A stretch of DNA of 64,000 nucleotides from Lunularia cruciata (GCA_948567375.1 OX419762.1:45303034-45367033); one strand, 5' to 3'; shown: positions 1-12,190, numbered from the stretch's first letter. The notes: a model not told the origin generated them from the sequence alone. Program-made: numbers and translations.

Positions 1-480
1 AACAGAATCTGATGCTTCTATATATCTCATGGCACTTTTTCAGTAGAAAAATTATTTGGTAAAAGCAATGATCCGTCACATGTTTTTCCTTTCTGTCGAA
101 CTAGCAATAATATGAGCACCTTCACGGATAATCTAACATCTAAGGATAGCTCAGAATATGGACACGAATGTACATACAGTGTTAAGGGACGAGGAAAAAT
201 TATTCATTGTTCTGAGCACGATTGGCTTCGATTTGGAGGAAGTGATGTGAATTGCTCAGATCGGAACACATGCACTTCAAGCAAATTGATGTCGTTTGGC
301 AATTTGGATCAGGTTCTGTTTGAAATACGTACGTCTTTTACTTGCTGGTGGGGTCAACGACAAACCAATGCGGCCACACGAGCATAGAATCTAGAGAAGG
401 TTGAACATCGAATCTGAGGGGTCTGGATGACTGAACATTGGTGCTTCCTGGACAGGTGTACCTTGCCCTTTGCAAGACGG

Positions 481-488
481 TATAAAAC
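481..488 (+). promoter_or_regulatory. Candidate TATA box of first NRT2 gene
   Basis: TATAAAAC follows a GC-richer stretch and lies about 350 bp before the NRT2 start codon at 836, which would give a long 5' leader. The upstream DNA (about 350-475) shares short patches with the region before the second NRT2 gene, for example CTGGACAGGT and TGGGGTCAA, so the two promoters look homologous but diverged. No nitrate-response motif was identified with confidence. Confidence 0.35.
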
Positions 489-835
489 ACTCTATTTCCT
501 TCTTGTTATTCAAACAATCAATCAGTCGGATTCCTCTGAGTCTAGCTCACTTGTCACTCCTGAAGTCCTGCAAGCCCACTGATGATCCAGTGATTTAGTC
601 GAGTGCTGTAGGATTTCGAAGAGATTGGTGCTGCTTTTAGTGGTGCAGATGTCCAGAGACATACGAACAGCCACTTCCTGATCAATCTGGTAGCTCATTG
701 ACTTCTTGGCACGGAATCTCATTTGTCGATCTCATCAAATTTTCTGGAGACGAGAGGAACAAGAACCTTGCACTAATTACGACCAACGATCTATTTAGTT
801 CTACTCACCGCGGACATCTCAATTTGGAAGTTCTC

Positions 836-2398
836 ATGGCTCCACAGGGTGAGCAACCAGGCAATGATTACCGGTACCCGGCAAATGAAACGGAGTTCTC
901 CGTGCCCACAGAGGTAGAGGCAGAACCTACAGATCTCAAGGGCAGGAAATTTGCGTTGCGAGTAGATTCCCAGCACAAGGCGAAAACGCTCCGATTGTAT
1001 TCATTCGCTTCGCCTCACATGTTAACTTTCCACCTGTCATGGATCTCCTTCATGACTTGCTTCTTCTCCACGTTCGCCCCACCTCCTCTGATGCCTATCA
1101 TCCGTGATAACCTCAATCTAACGAAAGGTGATATAGCAAATGCTGCAGTTGCCTCTGTATCTGGTTCAATCATCTCTCGTCTACTAATGGGTACCATTTG
1201 CGATCTCGCGGGACCTCGGTACGGATGTGCCATTCTTATCATGGTAACAGCTCCTGCTGTTTTCTGCATGCCGCTTGTGAACACCATCACGGGTTTTATC
1301 ATGATCAGATTTTTCATCAGTTTTGCGCTGGCCACCTTCGTGTCCTGCCAGTTCTGGATGAGCTCCATGTTCAACAGCAAGATTGTGGGTCTGGCAAACG
1401 GCACAGCAGCTGGATGGGGGAATGTGGGTGGTGGCGTGACGCAGCTCGTAATGCCACTAGTGTTCCAACTTATCCGTGATAGTTTCGATTCCGAAGTGTT
1501 CACCGCATGGCGTCTTGCTTTCTTCGTACCTGGAGTGATGCATGTAGTGATGGGCCTGCTGGTCCTGATTCTGGGACAAGATTTGCCTGATGGAAACTAC
1601 GCAGAACTGAAGCGGTCAGGAGACAAGGTGAGTGACACTTTTGGCAAGGTCCTGTACTACGGAGTCACTAACTATCGGACGTGGATCTTCACCATTACAT
1701 ACGGTTATTGCTTGGGAGTGGAACTAACTGTGGATAACATCATTGCGGAGTATTTCTACGATCGTTTCGACGTGAACCTGTCCACGGCAGGGATTATTGC
1801 CGCGTCATTTGGGCTCATGAACATCGTTGCTCGTCCAGCTGGTGGGATCATCTCCGATCTGATGGCACGCAAGTTCGGGATGAGGGGTAGGCTGTGGGCT
1901 TTGTGGATCATCCAGACCCTGGGAGGTGTTTTCTGCATCATTCTGGGAGTTACGCATCAACTTACGACCTCGATAGTGGTGATGTTGATATTTTCGGTGT
2001 TCGTCCAGGCAGCTTGTGGTGCTACATTTGGTGTGATCCCGTTCATATCTCGGAGATCTCTGGGTATTATCTCGGGATTTATCGGAGCGGGAGGAAATGT
2101 GGGTTCAATTTTGACACAGGTGCTTTTCTTTTCGTCACAAAAGTATTCAGCAGAGACAGGTATCATGCTTATGGGCGTGATGACAGTGGCGTGTACCTCT
2201 GTCCTATTTCTGGTGTATTTTCCTCAGTGGGGTGGTATGCTTTGTCCACCAAGAAGCAAAGCCACCGAAGAGGAATACTACGGCGGTGAGTGGAACGAGC
2301 AGGAGCAGGCCGCTGGTCTTGATCACGCCAGCTTGATGTTCGCAGCTAATGCAAGGTCGGAGAGAGGTGGGAAAAAACCACCTCCCATTGGAGCATGA
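836..2398 (+). CDS. NRT2: High-affinity nitrate transporter NRT2 (copy 1)
   Basis: Single-exon gene for a 520-residue major-facilitator protein of the nitrate/nitrite porter family, expected at the plasma membrane as a proton-coupled nitrate importer, in plants usually with the partner NAR2/NRT3. The ATG at 836 is the first in frame and gives the usual NRT2 N-terminus. Visible features are a soluble N-terminus to about residue 60, about twelve hydrophobic segments, the MFS loop motif [12 protein letters not shown] (119-130), nitrate signature GWGNVGGG (193-200) and the second signature [11 protein letters not shown] (414-424). R115 and R333 sit where the fungal NrtA substrate-binding arginines lie. 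The hydrophilic C-terminus carries [13 protein letters not shown] and ends in KKPPPIGA. The coding region is almost identical to the gene at 12191-13756: only residues 7 and 18 and the last eight differ. Family identity is certain; which paralogue number it carries is not assignable. Confidence 0.96.
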   Translation: MAPQGEQPGNDYRYPANETEFSVPTEVEAEPTDLKGRKFALRVDSQHKAKTLRLYSFASPHMLTFHLSWISFMTCFFSTFAPPPLMPIIRDNLNLTKGDIANAAVASVSGSIISRLLMGTICDLAGPRYGCAILIMVTAPAVFCMPLVNTITGFIMIRFFISFALATFVSCQFWMSSMFNSKIVGLANGTAAGWGNVGGGVTQLVMPLVFQLIRDSFDSEVFTAWRLAFFVPGVMHVVMGLLVLILGQDLPDGNYAELKRSGDKVSDTFGKVLYYGVTNYRTWIFTITYGYCLGVELTVDNIIAEYFYDRFDVNLSTAGIIAASFGLMNIVARPAGGIISDLMARKFGMRGRLWALWIIQTLGGVFCIILGVTHQLTTSIVVMLIFSVFVQAACGATFGVIPFISRRSLGIISGFIGAGGNVGSILTQVLFFSSQKYSAETGIMLMGVMTVACTSVLFLVYFPQWGGMLCPPRSKATEEEYYGGEWNEQEQAAGLDHASLMFAANARSERGGKKPPPIGA

Positions 2399-3717
2399 TT
2401 CGACTCATTGAAGTCCCAGTGCTAGTGTGGAGAAAGGTCACCTATATAATTGGAATATATCCTCTGTTTTGCTGCTAGCTGTGCAGCGGTTGCGCGCAAA
2501 ATGGCTGTCCGGCGCATATAGCCGCAGGGGGATGAAAAAACCTCCATTCAGACTGTCGGACTGGAGGAACCGAATAGGAAGTCAGCGGAGCAGAACCTGC
2601 ACAATTCTATGTCTATGCCACTAATGTTGGCTTGTAGGAGACCGTGTGAATCTCATCAGCCACTAGATCACAGAATAACAAGTACACGTCCTTACACTTA
2701 GAACCATTTGTCCAAAGCCGAAGGATTTCCATTTCACAGTTGTAAGCTTAGGCCTAGGTAGCAAGTTACTCAAGTGACTTAGGTGATATCAAGACTAGTC
2801 CCAGGAACACATTCAATCATTAGCTGTAGGATTGACGAGATCAGAGGAACGCTCCTCGGAAGGATCCATATTTGAAATAAAATGTCAAGATTTAGCTCAC
2901 TGTAAAACGAGTGTTTCTGTACCTGTGTTGCATGTTCCTCCGAAAACGATTTAATTTGCCTCAAATTTAATCACCTTGATTCTAACATGTCAGGAACTCA
3001 CGGTATGTTGAGCAATTATCATGAAGAACAAAATCTGGAAAATTGTGAACAAGTCATTTGCAATTCCAACAACTTTTTCAAAATCTAGGTGAAGTCTGTG
3101 GATTCCCTTCACGCGTAGCAAGTACACAGCTTTGGCTAAATTATTCTTAACAACAAAGGAAATGACAAATTCAAGGTGAAAACGGTAAACTAAATGTGTT
3201 GCGACCAACGTTTTCCACATAGAAACTTGATAAGCCTAATGGATAGGAAATTCCCGGCCAATTAAAAAGCCGTACATTGATTACGAGGGAATAACAAGAA
3301 ATGAGGCAATGACTAATCCAATCGTAAGAGGTTTAGCAGGGTATAATTTAGGAATTCCTATTGAAGTCCAAATCACACTAGCTCTGGTCAAACCTCAATA
3401 ATAGATACTACATTATGAACCGATACCGGCTAACAGATTGATCTCACACTGGATAAATAAAGAAGTTATGCAACTCATTCCCAATTAGCATAACTTATCT
3501 GCAAGCTCTCTCAATGATGAACCGTTACTATAATTCTCCAAGCTGCACGTTTCCATAGATCTCAAATAACTCATCATACCTGATTTCAAAGACTGTTTGC
3601 AACACCTAGTTCAAAGGTTTGTTTTAGCCACTAATAAATTAGATTGCATCATCTAATAGGTTATTGACGGTGAAGGTCTTTGAAACTGCGGATTACATCG
3701 CGGAAATTTGGTGTATT
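2399..3717. other. Intergenic, no gene seen
   Basis: The 3' flank of the first NRT2 gene followed by moderately AT-rich sequence. No reading frame here has a recognisable protein and no repeat shared with the rest of the window was noticed. The flank does not resemble the 3' flank of the second NRT2 copy. Confidence 0.5.
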
Positions 3718-5042
3718 TCAAACAATTGAAAAGCGGAGTCCACAAGCAAATAACTTTTTATATTTAAATTCGAGCAAATCACGTCTAAATTGGATAATCA
3801 TGTATTTGTGGATGGTTTCTGCCAGCAATCTATTGGTATTATCAACAACAAGATTTTGCATGCAAGAAAAGGCTAGTTCAACATCTACACTGAAGAGAAG
3901 AACATGAGCCCACAGAGGTAGGGAAGAGTTCCCTGTCAACCTGATACACAAACCATTTGTAGTCAAGGTTCTTGTTGAGAATATACCCGAGTCGTTGAAG
4001 ATGAATACCAGTCAAGCTTAACTTTGCCTTGTCTATCAAAGAGATTTGCTCTTTCACTGTCATTCCTTGTTTCTCAAGTTGTGTGATGATCACTTTAGCA
4101 ACTCAAACAGTAGCAACTCAAATTTCTGGATTGATTGCAACTCCTCATTGAAAGGTTGATTCATGATAAGCTGTTGAACATGAACTATGTGTATAGATTT
4201 ATCAGGGAGTTGGGAGATGAACTCCTTCAACTTGATAGAATTCATTTTTTGATATGCAGCAGCGGCCTTGATCCACGTTCCTCAACGGGTGATAACTGGC
4301 CATGCGGGAAGGCTGCATTTCAGAATGTCCTTAAAACTGGTCTTGCTGACAAGATGACTTGGAGAAGATGTTTTTCATTGATCCAATGAATTGGTTGACA
4401 AGAGGCATCTCCAATCTGTTTCACAAACATTGTGCATTGCATGAGCTAAGCAGGTGATGTGACCCATTGTTGGGAATGAAGTGTTCTTGAGGTCCTCTTC
4501 TGCTTTCTTCATGTATGACACCCTATTTAAGAGGAGGAGTACTAGTTTAGAATACTTGTCTTTGACTCGGCCACTGAAGAGCTCATGGATTGTGTCTTGG
4601 ACGGGTTGGACAATCAGAATAGAATCACATCTAGCATTTACATAAGGTACAAACCAAATGAGAGGTTTCTAATATACCTCTCTGAGAGGAAAGACAAGTG
4701 TGACACTACTTTATTGTTGAAGAGATCACTGGCCTCCTCAATGATGATTCCCATTTTATTTGTCCCAATGATTGACATGGTGCATTCCTGTACGGCCAAG
4801 TAGATGTGGTGAAGATATTTGTAAGAGTTGGTCCTTCACACAACTGGTTTCTTGGTCTAGGGACTCCTTAAACCTTGAATCCCTAAGGATCTCGAGAAGG
4901 ATGAGTTGGATCAGATTCGGGATGAGCTCTAGGTTGAAATGATCACTATTTTCCTCCCGCTGATCATCAAAAGACTGCTCAAGTCTAGACACAATTGATA
5001 CATTACCAACCATACGGAGGTGTGAAGATCTATTTCCAAATG
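3718..5042 (-). pseudogene. Decayed hAT-family transposase, C-terminal half
   Basis: The minus strand carries pieces of a hAT-type DNA transposase in several frames. In order they are: a frame at 5013-4756 (RLEQSFDDQREE...); a CLAHAMHNVCET motif near 4450, matching the conserved C-AH-x-H-N region; a block near 4310-4250 reading LPAWPVITR-stop-GTWIKAA, where hAT proteins have TRWGTW and the tryptophan codon has become TGA (4282-4284 on the + strand); and the hATC dimerisation region (SSVDVELAFSCMQN) inside the 3966-3718 frame. There are several frameshifts and stops, so this is dead. The N-terminal side would lie beyond the copia element inserted at 5043. Domain assignment is from motif pattern only; terminal inverted repeats were not found. 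Confidence 0.7.
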
Positions 5043-5447
5043 TGTTAGAAAATACAGTCCAAGGACCTCTCGCAATAGCATATCATAAAGCCCATTAAAC
5101 ATAAATTAGAGGACTAACAAGAAATCCCTATCCCGGAAGCTACCTCCAGGGCTGAAACAGGCTCACACTTGCCTTCAAACCTTTATTTCTCATTGCACAT
5201 AGATATATATACACACAAACAGAGATAGTCTCTTAGCACTATCATCTGACTGAATCTCTGAATATTGACTTGCGGGACTTCATGAGTATTGACCACTCAA
5301 GATATCTAGCCACTTTAATATTTAGCCTTAGTAATAACTGAAGATATCTAGACAAGTGACTGTCCCTGTCCTCATTGCATGTTTCATCAATCTAGTTTGC
5401 TCTTGCTCTTGATCAGTCAAGTCCATGAGAACAAGCCAAACATAACA
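5043..5447 (-). repeat. 3' LTR of copia element A
   Basis: About 405 bp, TG...CA on the + strand. It is alignable over its whole length with 8654-9108 but lacks the 36-bp duplication of that copy and has a shorter stretch around 5125. The two LTRs differ at many positions, so the insertion is not recent. Confidence 0.9.
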
Positions 5448-5476
5448 ATCGACACCTTTTGCTTGTATCCACCATA

Positions 5477-8400
5477 TCATCCCAAAGAGCAACATTGAAC
5501 GTTGAGCAAGTTCATGTGTAACTTGAACTTCTCAACAGGAACAAGTTTAGTTAACATATCAGCTGCATTTAACTCTGTGCCAATTTTTTGCAAATTGATC
5601 TCACCATTTGTCACCGCTTCCCTTATAAAATGATGTCTCACATCAATATGCTTTGTCCTTGAATGATGTACTTGATTCTTGGCCAAGTGAATAGCGCTAT
5701 CACAAAAAAGTGTGGACTTCATGTTAGGTAGTCCTACATCCTTGGCTAATCTTTGTAGCCATATTGCCTCTTTGGCAGCTTCAGTTATTGCTATATATTC
5801 TGCCTCTGTAGTAAAAGAGCAATAGTAGATTGGAGAGTAGACTTCCAACTTATTGCACCACCAACAAGTGACAAAACAAATCTAGTAGACCTCCTCTTAT
5901 CCAAGTCTTTGGCAAAATCAGAATCTACATACCTTGTAATTCCTCCTTCTTGGTCCTTCTCCACATCAAAGGTAATGCCAATATTTATAGTCCCTTCCAA
6001 GTAACTAAGTATCCACTTCACAACGTCCCAATGTTGTTTCCCTGGATTTGCCATGTATCTCCTCACCATACTCACCGCATATGAAATGTATGACCCTACT
6101 GCAGACCATAACACACATTAAACTCCTAGTAGCACTAGCATAAGGCATTACTTTTCTCTCCTCCTCATTTGATGGACATTGCTCCAATGATATCCTGAAA
6201 TGACTTGCCATTGGAGTGTTCACTGGTTTTGCTTTCTCCATGCCGAACCAAGCAAGTAATTTTTCCAAATATCTCTTTTCAGATATCCACAACTTTCCCT
6301 TGCTCTTGTCCTGGTGGATTTCAATCCCAAGCACCCTCTTTGAAGAATAAAGTCCTTCATATCAAACTCCTTACCAAGTTGTGCTTTCAATTTCTCCACC
6401 TCAACCATATCCTCCACAACAATCACTATATCATCCACATATAGTACCAAGATGATTAATCCAAATACTGTAGGTCCATGTAGCTTCTTGAGGTACACAC
6501 AACAATCTGATTCACTTCTGTTATATCAATGCTTCAACATGAAATCATCAAAATTCATGTACCAAAGTCTTGGACTTTGCTTTAGTCCATATAGAGACTT
6601 TCGTAACCTGCAAACCAAGTTTTGGTTCCTTAGTAACACAAAACCTTCAGGTTGATGCATGTAAATCTCCTTTAATTCTCCATGTAAAAAAGTAGTTGTT
6701 ACATCTAGTTACTCCAACTCCAAGTTATGCAATGCAACTATTGCCAATAGTGCATGAATTGAAGAGATTTTTACCACAGGTGAAAAATCTCATTGAAGTC
6801 AATACCTTCTTTTTGGCTATAACCCTTTGCTACAAGCCTTGCTTTGTATTGATCTCCACCTGATTTTGGAAGTTCTTCCTTCCTCTGGAATATCCATTTG
6901 CAACCAATTGCCTTCTTTCCCATAGGCAAATTTTCAAGTCTTCAAGTTTGGTTTTTGGCCAAAGACTTCATCTCCTCTTCCATTGCACAATGCCACTTTT
7001 GACATTCTTGATCTTGCATTGCCTCTTCATATGAAGAAGGCTCACCATTCTATGATAGAAGAGCATAAGCTACAAATGAATCATCAAATCTCTTTGGAGG
7101 CCTTCTATCCCTATTTGGATACCTACATTCACAAATCACTTCTGGACTTTGCTCTTTTAATGGTTCACTTGGTAGATCTACAAGAGGTGAAATGTCTTCA
7201 TTTCCAAGATTAATATCTATCTTAACAAAATCTGATTGAATTTGTCTTTTTGTTTCACCTTTCACTCATATGACCCAAACGTTGGTGCCATAATTGAGTA
7301 AGATCTTTGGGATCTTCATTTTCATAAATAATACTTGCCACTCCTCCAGTGATGGTCTCTCCAACAAGCTCATAAAGATTTCCTATCTTCTTGCTCTTCA
7401 TTACAACCAATGCTCCTTTTGATACCTTGAGTGTTCCATTTTTTGCTCCCCACCTCCAACCATTTGAATCCAAAGTGCCTAGTGATATCAAATTCTTCCT
7501 TAACTCATAAACATGCCTCACATCAGCAAGAGTCCTCACAATACCATCAAACAGCTTAATGCATATTGTACCAATGCCAACAGCTTTACAAGCCATGGTG
7601 TTCCCCATTATTACAGATACTCCATTGAATGATTTGTACTCATGAAACCACTCCTTATTTGGACACATATGGTAAGAGCAACCTGAGTCCAATATCCATG
7701 AATCCTCAAGTTGATCTTTTTCTTGGGTAACATATAGAACATCATCCACAACTCCAGATGACTCAGCAATGCTTGCTTGATCTGAAAGTTGACCTTTTAT
7801 CCTTGTTGGACTCAAACCTCTTGTTGTTACAATCCTTCTTGAAATGTCCAACCTTCCCACAAATCCAGCACTTGCCTTTGAAACCTCCAGTTCTAGACTT
7901 GGATCTTGATTTACTCCTGATCTGATCTCTCTCTCTTGTCCTTCCTCTGATAAATAGAGCTTCTGAATTTGTCTTTTCTTGGTTGGGTTTTTTTCGCATC
8001 TCATTGGACAATAATGCTCAGGTGACCTCCTCATAGTTCATATCATCCTTCCCATATAGAAGAGTTGTGACCAGATGCTCATATGATGGAGAAAGTGAAG
8101 TCAATAACAGCAATGCCTTATCCTCCTCTTCTAACTTAACCTCTATGCTCATCAACTCATAAATGATTTTGTTGAAAGCATTGAGGTGCTACATAATACT
8201 CTTGCCTTCCTTCATCCACAACATATACAAATTTTGTTTAAGAAACGGGCTATTTGTCAATGACTTGGTCATATAAAGATTCTGTAATATGGCCCATGGT
8301 TTTGGTGCAGATTCCTCATTCATAACATAGTATAACACTTCATCAGCAAGGTTCAACCGAATAGTGTTAATAGCTCTGAGATCTGCATCTTCATCTTCCA

Positions 8401-8563
8401 CATCCTCATCACTTTTGTACTCTTGTTTCTTCTTTATTGCTCTATGCAGTCCTTGCTGGACAAGAAGGTCCTTCATCTTCAGCTGCCAAAGTCCAAAATT
8501 GTTTTTCCCATCAAATTTCTCCACTGCAAATTTAGCATTGGATATGGATATCACCCCTGCCAT
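5477..8563 (-). pseudogene. Copia gag-pol remnant A (integrase deleted)
   Basis: Reads right to left. Gag begins at the ATG at 8563 with FDGKNNFGLWQLKMKDLL, typical of the UBN2-type copia Gag. A zinc knuckle CWICGKVGHFKKDC lies near 7850 and the aspartic protease motif WILDSGCSYHMCPN near 7690. The pre-integrase motif LWHQRLGHMSE is reached near 7265, and there the frame jumps directly to the linker that normally follows the integrase (RRPPKRFDDSFV, near 7090). The DDE core is therefore missing. Reverse transcriptase follows with VLYVDDIVIV near 6435 and LGIEIHQDKSKG near 6320, then RNase H (EAEYIAITEAAKEAIWLQ, TKHIDVRHHFIRE) down to 5477. Frameshifts and stops interrupt the reverse transcriptase. 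The product would have been a self-processed polyprotein. Confidence 0.9.
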
Positions 8564-8639
8564 TGCTTTGCTGTGGACTTGCTTCTGGACCCACTTCCCT
8601 GCACCCTCAGATCTCAAGACACTCTTCAAGACAAACTAA

Positions 8640-8651
8640 GCTCTGATACCA
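8640..8651 (-). promoter_or_regulatory. Primer-binding site, tRNA-iMet 3' end
   Basis: On the minus strand TGGTATCAGAGC lies two bases inside the 5' LTR. It is the standard plant copia primer site, complementary to the 3' acceptor end of initiator tRNA-Met. Confidence 0.9.
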
Positions 8652-8653
8652 AT

Positions 8654-9108
8654 TGTTAGAAAATACAGTCCCAAGGACCTCTCAAAATAGCACATCATAA
8701 AGCCCATTAAACATAAATTAGAGGACTAATAGGAAATCACGTGGTTCACTCCGTCTCCAGTAAGCTACCTCCATGGCTGAAACAGGCTCACACCAGCCTT
8801 CAACCCTTTATTTCTCATTGCACATAGATATATATACACACAAACAGAGATAGTCTCTTAGCATTGTCATTTGACTGAACTTCTGAATATTGACTAGCAT
8901 TGTCATTTGACTGAACTTCTGAATATTGACTAGCGGGACTTCATGAGTATTGATGACTCTAGATATCTAGTCACTTTAATACTTAGCCTTAGTAATGACT
9001 GAACATATGTAGACAAGTGACTGTCCCTGTCCTCATTTCATGTTTCATCAATCTAGTTTGCTCTTGCTCTTGATCAATCAAGCTCATGATAACAAGCCAA
9101 ACATAACA
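8654..9108 (-). repeat. 5' LTR of copia element A
   Basis: About 455 bp. It contains a perfect 36-bp tandem duplication (8860-8895 and 8896-8931) that is absent from the 5043-5447 LTR. The duplication therefore arose after insertion or by slippage during reverse transcription. Confidence 0.9.
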
Positions 9109-9443
9109 CAAATGCAGATTCATATTTTTGAAACCATGTTTTATGGTCACCTCACCTTTTGCAACTGGTATTGGATACTTTGGACACATTAAATCCTCTC
9201 ATGCCATGAAAAAGTCTTTGAATTTAGAATTTTTTGATTTCCACTTGACCCGAGGAGACTTTGGAGTGATAATTTGCATTTGGGCACTTTCGGCATTTGT
9301 TTTGTTTCTGCAACTGCAGAAACGAGTACATAGAAGAAATTTGGGAATCTCGGGAGACTACAAGTGGCCTTTTTGACTATGGCCTTAAATTGGGTGGCTT
9401 GATCAATTATTGTCTCGTTTTCAAAGCAAAATCTGTCATCCAA
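9109..9443 (-). pseudogene. Possible N-terminal side of the interrupted hAT transposase
   Basis: This is the DNA directly right of the copia target duplication. Minus-strand frames (KCKLSLQSLLG..., MCPKYPIPVAKGEVTIKHGF...) run toward the insertion point and have the correct orientation to be the upstream part of the transposase whose C-terminal half is at 3718-5042. I do not see a clear BED zinc finger, so the assignment rests on position and orientation. Confidence 0.35.
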
Positions 9444-11540
9444 TGCTACAAAGTCTCATTACAAAGATAAATGTATCATCCAACAGTACAAGGTCCCATT
9501 ACAGAAAGAAAACCTGTTACAATAGAAAAGTCTGTTCTCCTATTCTACAAAGTCTGGACCAATTGAACAATATCAAGTGGAAGCTATTAGAAAACTGTTT
9601 GCAGGTCATGTTAAACTCAAATGGCCATTTTTTGGGCCTGCCTTAAACTGTGTTGCCTTCCAAACGACAGACTTGTTGAAGGAGAAAAATTTGTCATCTA
9701 ATACTACAAAGTTCCATCACATAAAGACCAATTGAACAGCCCCGAATGAAAGCTATGCAACAAACCCTATGCAGGATTCTGCTCCCATGCCTGTCGTTTA
9801 AACTATTCCGTGCTATACTGTAATAAACACCACCATCTGCAGGACTCCCCTTCTCTGCCATTCACTCAAATTATTCCATTTTAAATTGTAACAAACACCA
9901 TCTCGAGGACTTCGCTCCCGTGCGTGTCATTCAAACTATTTCTTGTTTTGAGTTGCAAAGTATCTTTAATAAGTCTTTTGGAGAAAATGTTAACATGTTT
10001 ATTTTTGGACTCCATTGAATCTGCAGTTCTTCATTTAACTCGATTAGAACGAGTGAGTATAGATTAGTGAGATCTTTTAGGGTTACAACATATTTAGGGT
10101 TTTTAGTGAGGTTTGTATCAAATATACCCCAGCCCAGAAAGTTAAAAGGGATTATCCGGCTTCAATGCAGGAAATCAAGAAGATAAATAAGAAGAGGAAT
10201 TCCGCACTTCGGAAGACCTTATTGATGATGATAAGATAACACTAAATGTTAGATTGTAAAGGGGATGATATAGGAGTCTAGGATTTGCTTCATTTATGAA
10301 GCAACTATCCATATCTTAGATAAAGTGCTTTCCTAAAGGTCAACCTTTTAAAAATGTATTCACCGTAGATACTTCAATTACTACAAGATCCTAAAAAAAT
10401 TAATAATTAATTTACACATTCTTAAATTTGAGGTATCTTATTTAAGTGTGGTCTTTATCAAATCAAAACTAAGATACAAAAGTATTATTTATTTCAAGAA
10501 ACAGATAGAAGAAATAAATATTCAAGAGATGATTGCAAAAGTTACCATCAATAAAGGACAAACATATGAATAATCTTATATTTTACAAAGCAAGACTAAA
10601 TGATTACACTAAACATTACATTATTGGGTTTTAGATTTTCTTAGAGAGGTCACAGTGAGGATTTATCTAGATAAAGTTTTTAAAATAGGAGGTTGGAGGT
10701 TAAAAGAAAATATTTATTTTTCTTAGATAATAAAAATAGGTTACTAGGAAACATATCTAAAGTAATACAATTTCATCTTATAGAACTATGATAATTAGTA
10801 TATATGTTAGTGCTAATATATGTAACTATGTAAAATCTTATTTTGAATAATCATTTTACAAAATGGTTTTTGACATGATAATTAAGATCCTTCCATCGCT
10901 TGTGTAGATTATAATAGATATGAATACAAAATTCAAGTGAAATTGTGTTATAAATATTTAATAAATTTATTATAGTTAAAGAGGTGAAAATTTTTTAATT
11001 ATTGAATTATATATAATTTTAATATTTAACAAACTAATATGAAATTGTTTTTATAAATTATATATTATATACATAAATTTATTAGTTACTCATTTAAACT
11101 GAAATAATTATTATTATCTGAATATACTTTAAATTTTTACCACTTTAAATTATAAAATTATATTTACTATATTTAATTTACTGATAATTTATTATTAAAC
11201 ATATAATAATTATAATATTTCAAATTATGCATATTTGAAATTTTATTAATAAATTTATTTATATTTAACTATAAAACTTTATTTTATCTAATTAACTAAA
11301 TTTTATTAAAAAATATTTAACTATATTCATTTTTTAATTTAAAACCGATACATTATTTACTGCTTCAAATAAAAATTTTAACATTAATTTATTCGATTCC
11401 TGAATCGTGGGGACTCGGAACAGCAAACCTGATTTTGGCTGTTAGAGACGGACTAGGGATAGCGGAGGTATCTGATCACCGCATCAATCTAGGAACTACT
11501 GGTCCGCACTCAAAATTGAGCTAGCCCTACCCTTAACAAG
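9444..11540. other. Gene-free: imperfect repeats, then AT-rich DNA
   Basis: From about 9430 to 9960 the phrases TACAAAGTC/TACAAGGTCCCATTAC and ACTATTCCGTG.../AATAAACACCACCATCT recur imperfectly, suggesting old tandem duplications. From about 10240 to 11390 the sequence is strongly AT-rich with no frame of note. The composition changes abruptly near 11395, where the promoter region of the second NRT2 gene begins. Confidence 0.5.
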
Positions 11541-11784
11541 TTCATGGCTGTACGTTACAATGGGGACAAGGAGTCTGTTGAAGGATATCAGCACGATGAA
11601 AAACGATCGAACTGGAAAGGACTCGTGCAACAGGATTCACTTGATGTTCATTACCGTGATACCGCGGACACACATTTTACACACTCAAATAAGCAGGGAG
11701 CTTTTATAACCCTGTGGGGTCAAACGAAAGTTGAATCACCGTACACATCATAAGCCAGGCAACGAGAATTTGCGGCCAGAAGAG

Positions 11785-11790
11785 TATATA
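11785..11790 (+). promoter_or_regulatory. Candidate TATA box of second NRT2 gene
   Basis: TATATA in AGAGTATATACAG lies about 400 bp before the ATG at 12191, a spacing like that before the first NRT2 gene. The CTGGACAGGT patch near 11862 is shared with the first promoter. Confidence 0.3.
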
Positions 11791-12190
11791 CAGATTTAAG
11801 GGGTCGCTTGCAGAATCTGGGAGGCCCTGGATGTGAGGAGATCTACAGTTGATTGCTATCTGGACAGGTCTAAGGTGCCCTTTTCCAGAACCCTTAAAGC
11901 ATGATCAAATGACGTTATTCCATTCAAACAAGCGCATGTTCCTTCTGGCTCAGCTTCACACCCTTCAGTCTCCAGTACTCCAGGAGTGATCATACTGCAA
12001 GTACTCAAAGGATTCCGGAGGTATGAGGGGAAGCTTGCTTGTTGTGAGTGAACCACTGATCAGTTGATACTTTTCTCGAACTGATTGTCCTGTAGAGACA
12101 AAAATTGAAGAGGATCCGGGATTGGGAACGACATTTTCTTATCCAAATCTCGGCGGTCCAACTCGTCTGTCTCCTAAGCTGACAGTTCTG

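Larger units (their letters stand above)
5043..9108 (-). mobile_element. Ty1/copia LTR retrotransposon A, complete ends
   Basis: Two related LTRs (5043-5447 and 8654-9108) bound an internal region with gag-pol remnants on the minus strand. The LTRs begin TGTTAGAAAA and end ATAACA on the + strand. The flanking hexamer CAAATG occurs at 5037-5042 and 9109-9114, a target-site duplication. The tRNA primer site (8640-8651) next to the right LTR confirms the minus orientation. Most of the integrase is deleted and the frames are broken, so the copy is non-autonomous. It sits inside a hAT transposase remnant. Confidence 0.93.

Noticed and set aside
112-387. 91-codon plus-strand frame before the first NRT2 gene
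   Set aside because: It lies in the promoter region, is not kept in the second copy's promoter and has no recognisable motif.
698-835. Upstream in-frame extension of the first NRT2 gene
   Set aside because: It starts with TTG, contains no ATG and has no counterpart in the second copy; the protein starts at 836.
1015-1503. 162-codon minus-strand frame opposite NRT2, repeated exactly at 12370-12858
   Set aside because: It is a shadow of the conserved NRT2 coding strand; its conservation follows from the near-identity of the two genes and the translation has no family features.
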